Origin: an uncultured Flaviramulus sp.
GTDB taxonomy: Bacteria > Bacteroidota > Bacteroidia > Flavobacteriales > Flavobacteriaceae
Length of the DNA: 62,918 nucleotides
Direction: 5' to 3'
Assembly: GCA_947487155.1 (NCBI GenBank)
Contig: CANKVS010000017.1
Span: forward strand, 1 to 62,918
This document shows positions 26,586-35,694 of this stretch, in pieces. Under the pieces are notes generated by a model. That model saw nothing but the letters and a program-made list of their open reading frames with translations, was not told where the DNA came from and searched no databases. A program made the position numbers and the translations under genes. Within the stretch, counting starts at the first letter, position 1. Each line of letters begins with the position of its first letter.

Positions 26586-27776
26586 ATGAGCTTAAAAAAG
26601 GTACTTATAGCAGGTCCAATTAGCGATTTTGGAGGAAGAGAAATTGAAGTTAAAAACATTGCTAATGCTTTAGCTGATGATTTTGATGTAGATTTATTAT
26701 CTACAATTCCAATGACAAAAGATTCTGTTGTTTTAAAAGCAAGTAGATTTAATAAGTGGAGTACGATTGATAAAAAAATATATAGCTCTAATTTTTTTAT
26801 AAGGCTTACAAGTATTACTTGCAAACTTTTTTATGGTCGAAAGGAACCTGCTTATAGATTAATTGGAAATAAAATTAATCATAGATTTTTTGTATTTAAT
26901 CAAAAATATTTAGAAACTTTAAAGGCAGAAATAACAAAGTATGAAGCTGTAATATTTTGCTGTGAACTTACAACCAAATGGTTAGAAGAAGTTATTGAAA
27001 TATGCAAGGCATATAATAAAACACTTATAGTAAGAACAACAGGAACTATAAAAAGCATTCCGAATACAATTAAAAGTTTATTAGTAGATATTGATAGTAT
27101 TATAATTCATTCTACTAATAACTTAAACAAATTGTTAGAAATTTCAAAAAATGGTGCCAATACCATTTTAATAGATCAAACCACATTAATAGAGGAAGAC
27201 TTAATTAATATTGAAATTAGTGAAAATAATAAACAATTAACTTATGGCTATCTAGGTAGATTTTCTAAGGAAAAGGGAATTATAGAGTTATTGAGGTCTT
27301 TTGAGAAACTAGATAAGAAATTAGTGCTAGCTGGTAGTGGTCCATTACTACATAAAGTAACCGAATTCTCTGAAAACAACGATAATATTAAGTATTTAGG
27401 TGAATTACAGTCTAAAGCACTAATAGACTTTTTTGTAAACATAGATGTTTTAGTTATTCCTTCTTTTGAAGAAGCTGGACCACTAGTTGGTATTGAGGCT
27501 ATGGCAGCAGGAAAACTTATATTATCAACACGAGTTGGAGCTATGATGGATAGGCTTAAAAGAACTAAAAATCAGTTCTGGTTTGATATTAATAAAGACG
27601 AATCGTTGATGGATGTTATTTCTGAAATAGAATGTTTTAGTAGCGAAACTCGTATTGAAGCTAGAAGAGAATTGAGAAAGATTTACAAAGTCGAATATTC
27701 TAAAAATGTTATAAGTAATAAATATTTGAACCTTATAAAGAATACGATCAAAAATAAAAAACATCAAGTGTCTTAG
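26586..27776 (+). CDS. Glycosyltransferase family 4
   Basis: This retaining GT-B glycosyltransferase has 396 residues. The N-terminal domain has the loop ISDFGGREIEVKNIANAL. The donor domain has YGYLGRFSKEKGIIELL and the EX7E motif EAGPLVGIE near residues 298-306. It is packed end to end between the acyltransferase and the next GT4. The donor sugar is unknown. Confidence 0.88.
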   Translation: MSLKKVLIAGPISDFGGREIEVKNIANALADDFDVDLLSTIPMTKDSVVLKASRFNKWSTIDKKIYSSNFFIRLTSITCKLFYGRKEPAYRLIGNKINHRFFVFNQKYLETLKAEITKYEAVIFCCELTTKWLEEVIEICKAYNKTLIVRTTGTIKSIPNTIKSLLVDIDSIIIHSTNNLNKLLEISKNGANTILIDQTTLIEEDLINIEISENNKQLTYGYLGRFSKEKGIIELLRSFEKLDKKLVLAGSGPLLHKVTEFSENNDNIKYLGELQSKALIDFFVNIDVLVIPSFEEAGPLVGIEAMAAGKLILSTRVGAMMDRLKRTKNQFWFDINKDESLMDVISEIECFSSETRIEARRELRKIYKVEYSKNVISNKYLNLIKNTIKNKKHQVS

Positions 27777-28928
27777 ATGAAAATATTAATGGTTGCCATA
27801 CCAAATCATCATTTTTTTCAATGGGTAAACCAGTTGAAAAATTCTGGTTATGAGGTGTTTTGGTTTGATATTACTGACGGAGGACCAAAATCAAATAAAA
27901 TAAATTGGGTAACACAGTTAAAAAACTGGAAACTAAAATGGGATTTTCCTCTTAGAAGTACAATAAAAAAACTAACTCCAAAATTATATAACTTTATACA
28001 GAGGTTTAATGATAACAATGTTTCTAATGCTTTTCAAAAAAAACTAGAATTGATTAAACCAGATATAGTGCATTGCTTTGAGATGAAATTATCAGGGTTG
28101 CCTATTCTAAATGTTATGAATAAAAATAAAATTCCTTTTGTATATTCATCTTGGGGAAGTGATGCGTTTTATTTTAAACAATTAGGCGTTACTAAAAAAC
28201 AGTTAAAAAGATTCTATAAACGTGTGGATTTTTTAATCACAGATTGCAAACGCGACTATAAAATGGTATCTAATAACGGATTTGATAATACGTTCTTGGG
28301 AGTATTCCCAGGTAATGGAGGTTTAGAGGTTGACGCATCTAAAATTCTATCTATTTCAAAAAGAAATACTATTCTAATTAAAGGTTATGATGATGGTGTT
28401 GGTAAAGCTTCAAAAGTAATTGAAGCCTTATTGCTAGTGCCAAAAAAACTAATTCAAGATAAAAAAATTGTAATTTATAGTGCAGATAAGATTATTCAAA
28501 CTCTAGTGAAAAATTCAAAACGTTTTTCAGAATTACCAATAACTATATATTCAAGATATAAATTTATTCAAAATAAAGAATTATTAACCATTATGGGTAA
28601 AAGTTGTATTCATATTGGTAATAGTATTTCTGATGGTATGCCAAATGCGTTGTTAGAAGCTATGGCTATGGGGACATTTCCTATTCAGTCTAATCCTGGA
28701 GGAGTTACAGAAGAGGTGATAAAACATGGCGAAAATGGGTTTTTAATAAATAATCCTTTAAACGAAAAAGAAATAGCTAACCATATTATAAGGGCACTAG
28801 AAGATGAAAATTTAATAAATTCTGCTAAGAAATTTAATGTCAATTTTATTAATAAACATTATAACCGGTTTACATTACAACCCAAAATTGAAGAGCTATA
28901 CAAAACTGTAAAAAATAAGACTTTATAA
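27777..28928 (+). CDS. Glycosyltransferase family 4
   Basis: This GT-B glycosyltransferase has 383 residues. It opens MKILMVAIPNHHFFQWVNQL and has the SSWGSDAFYF block common in GT4 proteins. The usual EX7E is DGMPNALLE, with Asp in place of the first Glu, which some GT4 members tolerate. It starts on the base after the previous stop and ends on the base before the next start. Confidence 0.86.
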   Translation: MKILMVAIPNHHFFQWVNQLKNSGYEVFWFDITDGGPKSNKINWVTQLKNWKLKWDFPLRSTIKKLTPKLYNFIQRFNDNNVSNAFQKKLELIKPDIVHCFEMKLSGLPILNVMNKNKIPFVYSSWGSDAFYFKQLGVTKKQLKRFYKRVDFLITDCKRDYKMVSNNGFDNTFLGVFPGNGGLEVDASKILSISKRNTILIKGYDDGVGKASKVIEALLLVPKKLIQDKKIVIYSADKIIQTLVKNSKRFSELPITIYSRYKFIQNKELLTIMGKSCIHIGNSISDGMPNALLEAMAMGTFPIQSNPGGVTEEVIKHGENGFLINNPLNEKEIANHIIRALEDENLINSAKKFNVNFINKHYNRFTLQPKIEELYKTVKNKTL

Positions 28929-29813
28929 ATGCAAATTTCATTTTTAATAGTTACCAAAAATAGACTGGAAGATTTAGCTTTTACATTAAAAAAGTTGGAG
29001 TTATTGGTTGATTTGTCTATTCATGAGGTCTTGGTATTTGTAGATGGCTGCTCAGAAACCGAAACAATTATCAGTAATTTTAGTTGGGTGAAATGGACGG
29101 TTTCAAAAAAAAGTATTAGTGCTTCGCCAGCAAGAAATGTACTCTATAAAAAGGCAAAAGGTGATGTTTTTATTGGTTTAGATGATGATGCACATCCGTT
29201 GAGTTTAAATTTTATTAAAGAAGTTAAACGTGTTTTTAGCCAATACAATAATTTAGGTATTATTGCTTTTCAGGAAATTCGGGGGCTATTTACTTCAGAT
29301 ACTTTGGCATTGCAACAATCTAAACAAACAAAGTCATATTTTACTAATGATTTTGTAGGCTGTGGCTTTGCAATAAAAAAGGATGTTTATAATAAAACTA
29401 ATGGTTTTCCTGTTTGGATGGATATTTATGGGGAAGAATCAGCTTTAGCTATTGAGGTGTTAGATCAAGGTTTTTCAATTTTATATTATCCAAATATAAA
29501 AGTGAATCATCGAGTAAATGTAAAAAAACGACAAATAGAAAGGAAAAACTATTTTAGATTTGAAAAACAATTAAAAAATACCATATGTTATTTTTTAGTA
29601 TATTATCCTAATCCTATTTTAAAAATATTAAAAGCACTATGGCACAATTTTAAAAAGTATGCTTTAAAAGATAAGGTTTACTTTGTAGTTTTTATTAAGG
29701 TGTCTTTTTTAACATTTGCTGGTTTTTCAAAAATTTTAAAACACAGAAAACCAATAAAAAAAGAGACTTTAAAGATTAAACAAGATTTACAGCTTTTAAA
29801 CTATTCTACTTAA
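28929..29813 (+). CDS. Glycosyltransferase family 2
   Basis: This 294-residue GT-A transferase has ISFLIVTKNRLEDLAFTLKKL, an acidic metal site in FIGLDDDAHPLS near residues 80-91, CGFAIKKDVY and GEESALAIEVL. The C-terminal 90 residues are basic with one weakly hydrophobic stretch. It abuts the MBOAT gene directly. Substrates are unknown. Confidence 0.86.
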   Translation: MQISFLIVTKNRLEDLAFTLKKLELLVDLSIHEVLVFVDGCSETETIISNFSWVKWTVSKKSISASPARNVLYKKAKGDVFIGLDDDAHPLSLNFIKEVKRVFSQYNNLGIIAFQEIRGLFTSDTLALQQSKQTKSYFTNDFVGCGFAIKKDVYNKTNGFPVWMDIYGEESALAIEVLDQGFSILYYPNIKVNHRVNVKKRQIERKNYFRFEKQLKNTICYFLVYYPNPILKILKALWHNFKKYALKDKVYFVVFIKVSFLTFAGFSKILKHRKPIKKETLKIKQDLQLLNYST

Positions 29814-31250
29814 ATGCTATTTAATTCTCTAGATTTTGCCATTTTTTTACCAATAGTTTTCATTTTATATTGGTTTGTAGCTTATAAACATTTAAGGTTT
29901 CAAAATGCGTTGTTGGTTGTTGCTAGTTATATGTTTTATGGCTGGTGGGATTATAGGTTTTTAGCATTAATATTTTTTAGTTCTTTAGTAGATTATACCA
30001 TAGGGTTACAGTTAAATGTTGAGCAAAACAAAGCAAAAAGGAAAATATTATTATGGCTAAGTATATTAGTTAACTTAGGATTTTTAGGCTTTTTTAAATA
30101 TTATAATTTCTTTGTTGATAATTTTGTTGAAGCCTTTACTTTTTTCGGAACAAAAATACAACCTAATACTTTAGATATTATTTTGCCTGTAGGTATTAGC
30201 TTTTACACTTTTCAAACATTAAGTTATACTATAGATGTTTATAAACAAAAGTTAAAACCAACCAATGATATAATCTCTTTTTTAGCCTTTGTAAGTTTCT
30301 TTCCGCAGTTAGTAGCAGGTCCTATAGAACGAGCAACAAATTTATTGCCACAGTTTTATAAAAAAAGGAAATTTCATTACTCACAAGCAGTGGATGGTTG
30401 CCGACAAATATTATGGGGATTTTTTAAAAAAATGGTTATTGCAGATAATTGTGCGGAGTATGCGAATATAATTTTTAATAATTCTGAAAACTATTCAGGT
30501 AGCACATTAGCTATAGGTGCTATATTTTTTACGTTTCAAATATATGGTGATTTCTCTGGGTATTCTGATATAGCAATAGGTACATCTAGATTGTTTGGTT
30601 TTAATTTAAAACAAAATTTTGCATTTCCCTATTTCTCAAGAGATATAGCAGAGTTTTGGAGACGTTGGCATATATCATTATCCACTTGGTTTCGAGATTA
30701 TTTATATATTCCACTTGGAGGAAGTAGAGGTGGAACATGGATAAAAATCCGTAATGTATTTATAATTTTTTTAGTTAGTGGGTTTTGGCATGGAGCAAAT
30801 TGGACATTTATTGTTTGGGGCTTTTTAAATGCGCTGTATTTTTTACCGTTGTTACTTTTTAATAAAAACAGAGTAAACATGGTAATTGTAGCCCAAGAAA
30901 AAAAACTGCCTTCAATAATAGAGTTGTTTCAAATAGCTATAACCTTTGGATTAACAGTATTGGCATGGGTGTTTTTTAGGGCAGAAACCATTACTCACGC
31001 ACTTAGTTTTATTAAAAACATGTTTACCGTTACGTTATTAAAATTGCCAGTAGTAAGACCAAGTTATTTAATAATTTTATTACTATTATTTATTTTGGTG
31101 GAGTGGTTGGGTAGAAATCAAAAATATGCTTTAGAGTGTTTATTCTTAAAAAGCAGTAGATTTATTAAGTGGGGATTCTATATGCTGATTATGGCATGTA
31201 TATTTATTTTAAGAGGTAAAGAACAAGTATTTATATATTTTCAGTTTTAA
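29814..31250 (+). CDS. MBOAT O-acyltransferase (AlgI-like)
   Basis: This 478-residue multi-pass membrane protein of the MBOAT family moves an acyl group across the inner membrane for O-acylation of an exported glycan. Family blocks are clear: FFPQLVAGPIERA, FWRRWHISLSTWFRDYLYIPLGG, and SGFWHGANWTFIVWG with the catalytic His. Ten or so hydrophobic segments are visible. The next gene, one base downstream, is a DltD/SGNH-like partner as is usual for such proteins. The acetylated sugar is unknown. Confidence 0.94.
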   Translation: MLFNSLDFAIFLPIVFILYWFVAYKHLRFQNALLVVASYMFYGWWDYRFLALIFFSSLVDYTIGLQLNVEQNKAKRKILLWLSILVNLGFLGFFKYYNFFVDNFVEAFTFFGTKIQPNTLDIILPVGISFYTFQTLSYTIDVYKQKLKPTNDIISFLAFVSFFPQLVAGPIERATNLLPQFYKKRKFHYSQAVDGCRQILWGFFKKMVIADNCAEYANIIFNNSENYSGSTLAIGAIFFTFQIYGDFSGYSDIAIGTSRLFGFNLKQNFAFPYFSRDIAEFWRRWHISLSTWFRDYLYIPLGGSRGGTWIKIRNVFIIFLVSGFWHGANWTFIVWGFLNALYFLPLLLFNKNRVNMVIVAQEKKLPSIIELFQIAITFGLTVLAWVFFRAETITHALSFIKNMFTVTLLKLPVVRPSYLIILLLLFILVEWLGRNQKYALECLFLKSSRFIKWGFYMLIMACIFILRGKEQVFIYFQF

Positions 31251-31251
31251 A

Positions 31252-32145
31252 ATGAAGCGATTTTTAAAAATAGGTATATTATTCTTCACTCTTTTTTTTA
31301 TACTAGAAAAGGGAACGTATTACCTTTTAGATAAAGCACCTAAACGTGAATACGATAAACGCCTAGACTTAGTGCTTCGGGGGCAAATGAATAAAGACTT
31401 AATTGTATTGGGGTCTTCTAGGGGAGGAAGTAATATTATCGCAAAACAAATTCAAGAAAAAACAGGACTTGAGGCTTACAATTTATCATACCAAGGTGCA
31501 AATGTGATATTTCAAGATTTTGTTTTTAAAACACTATTAAAATTTAATAAACCGCCTAAAAAAGTTGTTCTGGCAATAGATAACCCTTACGAGTTTAAAA
31601 ACGAACCTTCATTACAATTTAGGCTAGATCAATTACACCCTCTATCAAAATACAATTATATAAACAATGCATTAATAAATCATGGAGAGCAAAACATATT
31701 ATCAAAACTATTTTGTTTAGCGAGGGTAAGTAAATTAACTTTTAATAAAGTTAAAGAGCCTTTGTTAAACCCTTTTGAATCTTGTGGCTCCAGACCAATA
31801 ATTAAAAAAACAAAAAAAGATATTATTTATAAAGAAGGTTCTTTAAATTATTTAATAGAAGATGAGAGCCTAAAGCATCTTGCAGCTTTTAAAAATATTC
31901 AAACGTTATGTAAAGCAAATAATATTGAATTGATTTTTTTGTTTTCACCAAATTATCATGCTTTTAATTCAAAATTTAAAAATAGATTTAGTGAACTTCT
32001 GTTACCAGAAAATAAGATTTTAATTTATGATAGCCTAAATCCTATTTATAAAAACAAGGATTATTTTTACGATATATCGCATTTAAATAAAAAAGGAGCA
32101 AAAATTTTCACATTAGAAATAGCAGATTTCATTAATGCAAATTGA
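31252..32145 (+). CDS. SGNH/DltD-like partner of the MBOAT protein
   Basis: This 297-residue protein has an N-terminal membrane anchor (residues 4-23) and a periplasmic domain. The block VLGSSRGGSN near residue 53 resembles the Ser-containing first SGNH block and YDISHLNKKGA near 277 resembles the last DxxH block, so it is likely a hydrolase-fold acyl carrier or transferase like DltD or AlgJ. It starts one base after the MBOAT gene and should take the acyl group from it to the glycan. I infer this from motifs and context; the family name is not certain. Confidence 0.75.
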   Translation: MKRFLKIGILFFTLFFILEKGTYYLLDKAPKREYDKRLDLVLRGQMNKDLIVLGSSRGGSNIIAKQIQEKTGLEAYNLSYQGANVIFQDFVFKTLLKFNKPPKKVVLAIDNPYEFKNEPSLQFRLDQLHPLSKYNYINNALINHGEQNILSKLFCLARVSKLTFNKVKEPLLNPFESCGSRPIIKKTKKDIIYKEGSLNYLIEDESLKHLAAFKNIQTLCKANNIELIFLFSPNYHAFNSKFKNRFSELLLPENKILIYDSLNPIYKNKDYFYDISHLNKKGAKIFTLEIADFINAN

Positions 32146-32241
32146 ACATTTAATTTCTTTTTTTCTACTCGATAACATCTTATTTCAATCAAAAAAAAGC
32201 GTATTTTAGCGACTGTTACTAAGGTTTATACTACTAATTTT

Positions 32242-33396
32242 ATGAAAAAAACAGGTTTCATTCCCTTAAGAAAAGGCTCAAAAGGTATCCCAAATAAAAA
32301 TAAACGAAAAATGGTTGGAAGACCATTATTTACATGGGTTTTAGGTGAAGCTATTTTTTCAGATTTAGATGAAGTATATGTTGCTACAGACGATCAAGAT
32401 ATTATTGATTTTATAGAAAAAGAATACCATTGGACTAATAAAGTTAAAACCTTTTTAAGAAGTGAAGAAAGTGCTAGCGATACCGCATCAACAGAGTTTG
32501 CCATATTAGAATTTTCAGAAGCTATAAATTACAATTTTGATGGGTTTTGTTTACTTCAAGCTACATCGCCATTTACTAAAAAGGAAGATATTAATGCTTG
32601 TTTAGATAAAATAAGTAACAATTACGATTCTGCTTTAACAGTGGTAAATACACACAGATTTACGTGGAATGAAGATGGAACACCAGCCAATTATAATATT
32701 AATAGTCGCCCTAGAAGACAAGATTTTGAAGGCTTATTAATTGAAAACGGTGCGGTTTATGCAACAACCAAAGACGCTTTACAAGAAAGTAAAAATAGAA
32801 TTAGTAATAATATTGCTCTAGTAAAAATGCCTGAAGAATCTTTGCATGAAATTGATTCTGAAAACGATTGGGTTGTCGTTGAACAGTTACTTATTAACAG
32901 ACAAAAAAAAGAAAGAAAACCAAGTGAAATAACACATGTAGTACTAGATGTTGATGGTGTGTTTACAGACGGAAATATTACCTATACAAAAGAAGGCGAA
33001 CACACTAAAAACTTTGATATGCGCGATGGTATGGGACTTGAAATTTTAAGAGAATTTGGGGTTGAGGTTATAGTTATGACTTCAGAAGCGTCCAAATTGG
33101 TGGCAAAACGTATGGATAAATTAAAAATTAAAAACCTTCATCTAGGAGTAAAAGATAAATATAGTTTGTTGCAAAGTATTACTAAAAAGGAAAACATATC
33201 AATTAATAATGTAGCATACTTGGGAGATGATGTTAACGATTTAACCAATATTTGTAGTGTAGGCTGGTCTTTAACACCAAATAATGCCACAGATATTGTT
33301 AAGCAACATGCCGATGTTGTACTATCTAAAAACTCTGGAGCTGGTGCAATACGTGAAGCATGCCAGTTTATAATAAATTATAATAAAAGATTTTAA
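32242..33396 (+). CDS. neuA: CMP-nonulosonate synthetase fused to HAD phosphatase
   Basis: This 384-residue two-domain enzyme has an N-terminal cytidylyltransferase (residues 1 to about 225) with FIPLRKGSKGIPNKN, VATDDQDI and LLQATSPFT, which activates sialic-acid-like sugars with CTP. The C-terminal domain (from about 230) is a HAD phosphatase of the KdsC type: VVLDVDGVFTDG with the nucleophile Asp, MTSEAS, and YLGDDVNDL. The same pairing exists in animal CMAS and, as separate genes, in the Kdn pathway of Bacteroides. It implies a 9-phosphate intermediate that the phosphatase half releases. It follows a 96-base gap and precedes neuB by 13 bases. Confidence 0.92.
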   Translation: MKKTGFIPLRKGSKGIPNKNKRKMVGRPLFTWVLGEAIFSDLDEVYVATDDQDIIDFIEKEYHWTNKVKTFLRSEESASDTASTEFAILEFSEAINYNFDGFCLLQATSPFTKKEDINACLDKISNNYDSALTVVNTHRFTWNEDGTPANYNINSRPRRQDFEGLLIENGAVYATTKDALQESKNRISNNIALVKMPEESLHEIDSENDWVVVEQLLINRQKKERKPSEITHVVLDVDGVFTDGNITYTKEGEHTKNFDMRDGMGLEILREFGVEVIVMTSEASKLVAKRMDKLKIKNLHLGVKDKYSLLQSITKKENISINNVAYLGDDVNDLTNICSVGWSLTPNNATDIVKQHADVVLSKNSGAGAIREACQFIINYNKRF

Positions 33397-33409
33397 TTGC
33401 CCCAAAATT

Positions 33410-34285
33410 ATGAACACATATAAAAAACCATATGTTATAGCCGAAATAGGATGTAACCATAAAGGCGATATTGAAATTGCAAAAGAACTTATTAAGGTCG
33501 CTAAAATATTTTGTAATGTTGACGCTGTAAAGTTTCAAAAACGTAATAATAAAGAGCTATTAACAAAAGAGCAGTACAATCAGCCACATCCAAATCCAAT
33601 AAATTCTTATGGTGAGACCTACGGACAACATAGAGAGTATTTAGAATTTGATGTTAATCAGCATAAACTATTAAAATCATATTGTGAAGAAATTGGAATC
33701 ACATATTCAACATCTGTTTGGGATTTAACGTCGGCAAAAGAAATCTCATCGTTACAACCTAAATTTATTAAAATTCCATCTGCTTGTAATAATAATAACC
33801 CTATGTTAGAATGGTTATGTAATAACTACCAAGGAGAACTACATATTTCTACAGGAATGACAACGAAAGATGAAATTGAAGATTTAGTCACCCTTTTTAA
33901 AGCACATAATAGAAATAAAGATTTAGTACTTTATAATTGTACTTCGGGGTATCCAGTACCATTTGAAGATGTATGCTTGTTAGATATTAATGTATTGATT
34001 GAAAAATACAAAAATGATGTGAAACATATTGGTTTCTCTGGTCATCATTTAGGAATAGCTGTTGATGTTGCAGCATATACTTTAGGAGCCAATATTATTG
34101 AAAGACACTATACTATAGATAGAACATGGAAGGGAACAGACCATGCAGCTTCACTAGAACCTATGGGTTTACGTAAGTTATCAAGAGATGTAAATGCTGT
34201 TTATAAAGCTTTAAAATATAAAAACCAAGATATTTTACCTATAGAGCAAATACAGCGCGATAAGTTAAAAAACCAAAAAGTTTAA
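33410..34285 (+). CDS. neuB: Short NeuB-type nonulosonate synthase
   Basis: This enzyme condenses phosphoenolpyruvate with a six-carbon sugar to give a nine-carbon nonulosonic acid. NeuB blocks are intact: VIAEIGCNHKGD, DAVKFQKR, IKIPSACNNN, HISTGMTT and FSGHHLGIAVDVAAYTLGA, followed by IERHYTIDRTWKGTDHAASLEP. At 291 residues it lacks the C-terminal SAF (antifreeze-like) domain present in most bacterial NeuB proteins of about 340-350 residues. Together with the fused phosphatase next door and no NeuC epimerase in the locus, this points to a 9-phosphate product such as Kdn-9-P, but Neu5Ac-9-P or another acid is possible. Confidence 0.88.
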   Translation: MNTYKKPYVIAEIGCNHKGDIEIAKELIKVAKIFCNVDAVKFQKRNNKELLTKEQYNQPHPNPINSYGETYGQHREYLEFDVNQHKLLKSYCEEIGITYSTSVWDLTSAKEISSLQPKFIKIPSACNNNNPMLEWLCNNYQGELHISTGMTTKDEIEDLVTLFKAHNRNKDLVLYNCTSGYPVPFEDVCLLDINVLIEKYKNDVKHIGFSGHHLGIAVDVAAYTLGANIIERHYTIDRTWKGTDHAASLEPMGLRKLSRDVNAVYKALKYKNQDILPIEQIQRDKLKNQKV

Positions 34286-34299
34286 TATTAAGGTTGAAA

Positions 34300-35694
34300 A
34301 TGAAGAAAAAAGTATTCGTTTTTTTTCCAGATGGTGTTGGTTTAAGAAATTTCGCTTTTACAAATTTTAAAAGTATTGGCGAAAAAATGGGATTTCATAT
34401 CACGTATTGGAACAACACTATTTTTTCATTAAAAGATAATTTAGGCTTTAATGAAGTTAATATTGAAGACCATTCTGCACACCCATTATTACCAATTTAT
34501 TCAAGAGCAAGAAAACGTGCTGAATTAAATGTGTCTAAAGATAAGTTTCAAGACGATGTGTATGCAACATATAAATTTCCCTTTAACTATAAAGGCTTAA
34601 AAAATATATTTAAAAGTTTATATGTTAAATGGCTAATTGGATTGTATTCTTCAGAAAAAGGAATTACTAAACTTAGAAATAAGATTAATAAATTAGAGCG
34701 TTCTACATCAAAATACAAATACTGTAAAGTACAATTAGAAGCACACAAACCAGATATGATTTTTTGCACCACACAGCGGGCAACACAGTCTATTAGTGCT
34801 CTTTTGGCAGCAAAAGATTTGGGAATACCAACGGTAGCCTTTGTGTATTCATGGGATAACGTACCCAAAGCAATGCAAGTTGTAGAAACCGATTTTTATT
34901 GTGTATGGAGTGACTTAATGAAAGCAGAAGTGCTCAAGTATTATCCGTTTATAAAAGAAAATCAAGTTTTTGTTACGGGTACACCGCAGTTTGAGCCCCA
35001 TTATAATGAGTCTTTATTGCAAACAAGAGAAGCCTTTTTTAAAGCACATAATTTAGATGTTAATAAAAAATACATCTGTTATTCGGGTGATGACGAAACC
35101 ACATCGCCTTTAGATCAATATTATTTAGAAGATTTAGCAAATGCTGTTAGAAGTTTAAATAAGAAAGGTGAAAATTTAGGTATTATTTATAGAAAGTGTC
35201 CTGTAGATTTTACTTCTAGATATAATGCAGTTATTGAAACAAATAAAGATATTATAGCAGTTTTAAACCCAATTTGGAGACAAGTAGGAAAACAATGGAA
35301 CCAAGTGTTACCAACACCAGAAGATTTTAAAATGCTTTATAATGTTTGCGAGCATAGCGAGTTTGTAACCAATGTATGCTCATCTACCGTATTTGATTTT
35401 GTAGCACATAACAAACCCTGTATTTATTATAATTATGAGCAACCACAACTAAAAAAAGGCATTCGAGATATTGGTCAAAATTATAAATATGTTCATTTTA
35501 GAAGCATGCCAAGTAATAAAGCTGCTGTTTTTTGTACAGATAAAAATGATTTAGAAAGCTTGGTAAAACAAATTTTAGATGGGCAATTATCTAACGTTGA
35601 ACAATGTAAAGCATGGTACAAAATAGTTGCAGGTAAAAAACCAACTCAAGCTTCTAAAACTATTTGGAAAATAATAGATGATATATTAAAATGA
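34300..35694 (+). CDS. Unassigned GT-B-like transferase beside neuB
   Basis: I do not recognise the family of this 464-residue protein. It begins MKKKVFVFFPDGVGLRNF and has VYSWDNVPKAM, VWSDLMKAEVLKYYPFIKENQVFVTGTPQFEPH and NVCSSTVFDFVAHNKPCIYY, which read like a GT-B donor domain of the CDP-glycerol-transferase or polysialyltransferase kind. No signal or membrane helix is seen. It lies 14 bases behind neuB and overlaps the next GT4 by 4 bases, so transfer of the CMP-activated nonulosonic acid is an attractive inference. The ATG at 34300 is preferred over a TTG two codons upstream. Confidence 0.62.
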   Translation: MKKKVFVFFPDGVGLRNFAFTNFKSIGEKMGFHITYWNNTIFSLKDNLGFNEVNIEDHSAHPLLPIYSRARKRAELNVSKDKFQDDVYATYKFPFNYKGLKNIFKSLYVKWLIGLYSSEKGITKLRNKINKLERSTSKYKYCKVQLEAHKPDMIFCTTQRATQSISALLAAKDLGIPTVAFVYSWDNVPKAMQVVETDFYCVWSDLMKAEVLKYYPFIKENQVFVTGTPQFEPHYNESLLQTREAFFKAHNLDVNKKYICYSGDDETTSPLDQYYLEDLANAVRSLNKKGENLGIIYRKCPVDFTSRYNAVIETNKDIIAVLNPIWRQVGKQWNQVLPTPEDFKMLYNVCEHSEFVTNVCSSTVFDFVAHNKPCIYYNYEQPQLKKGIRDIGQNYKYVHFRSMPSNKAAVFCTDKNDLESLVKQILDGQLSNVEQCKAWYKIVAGKKPTQASKTIWKIIDDILK

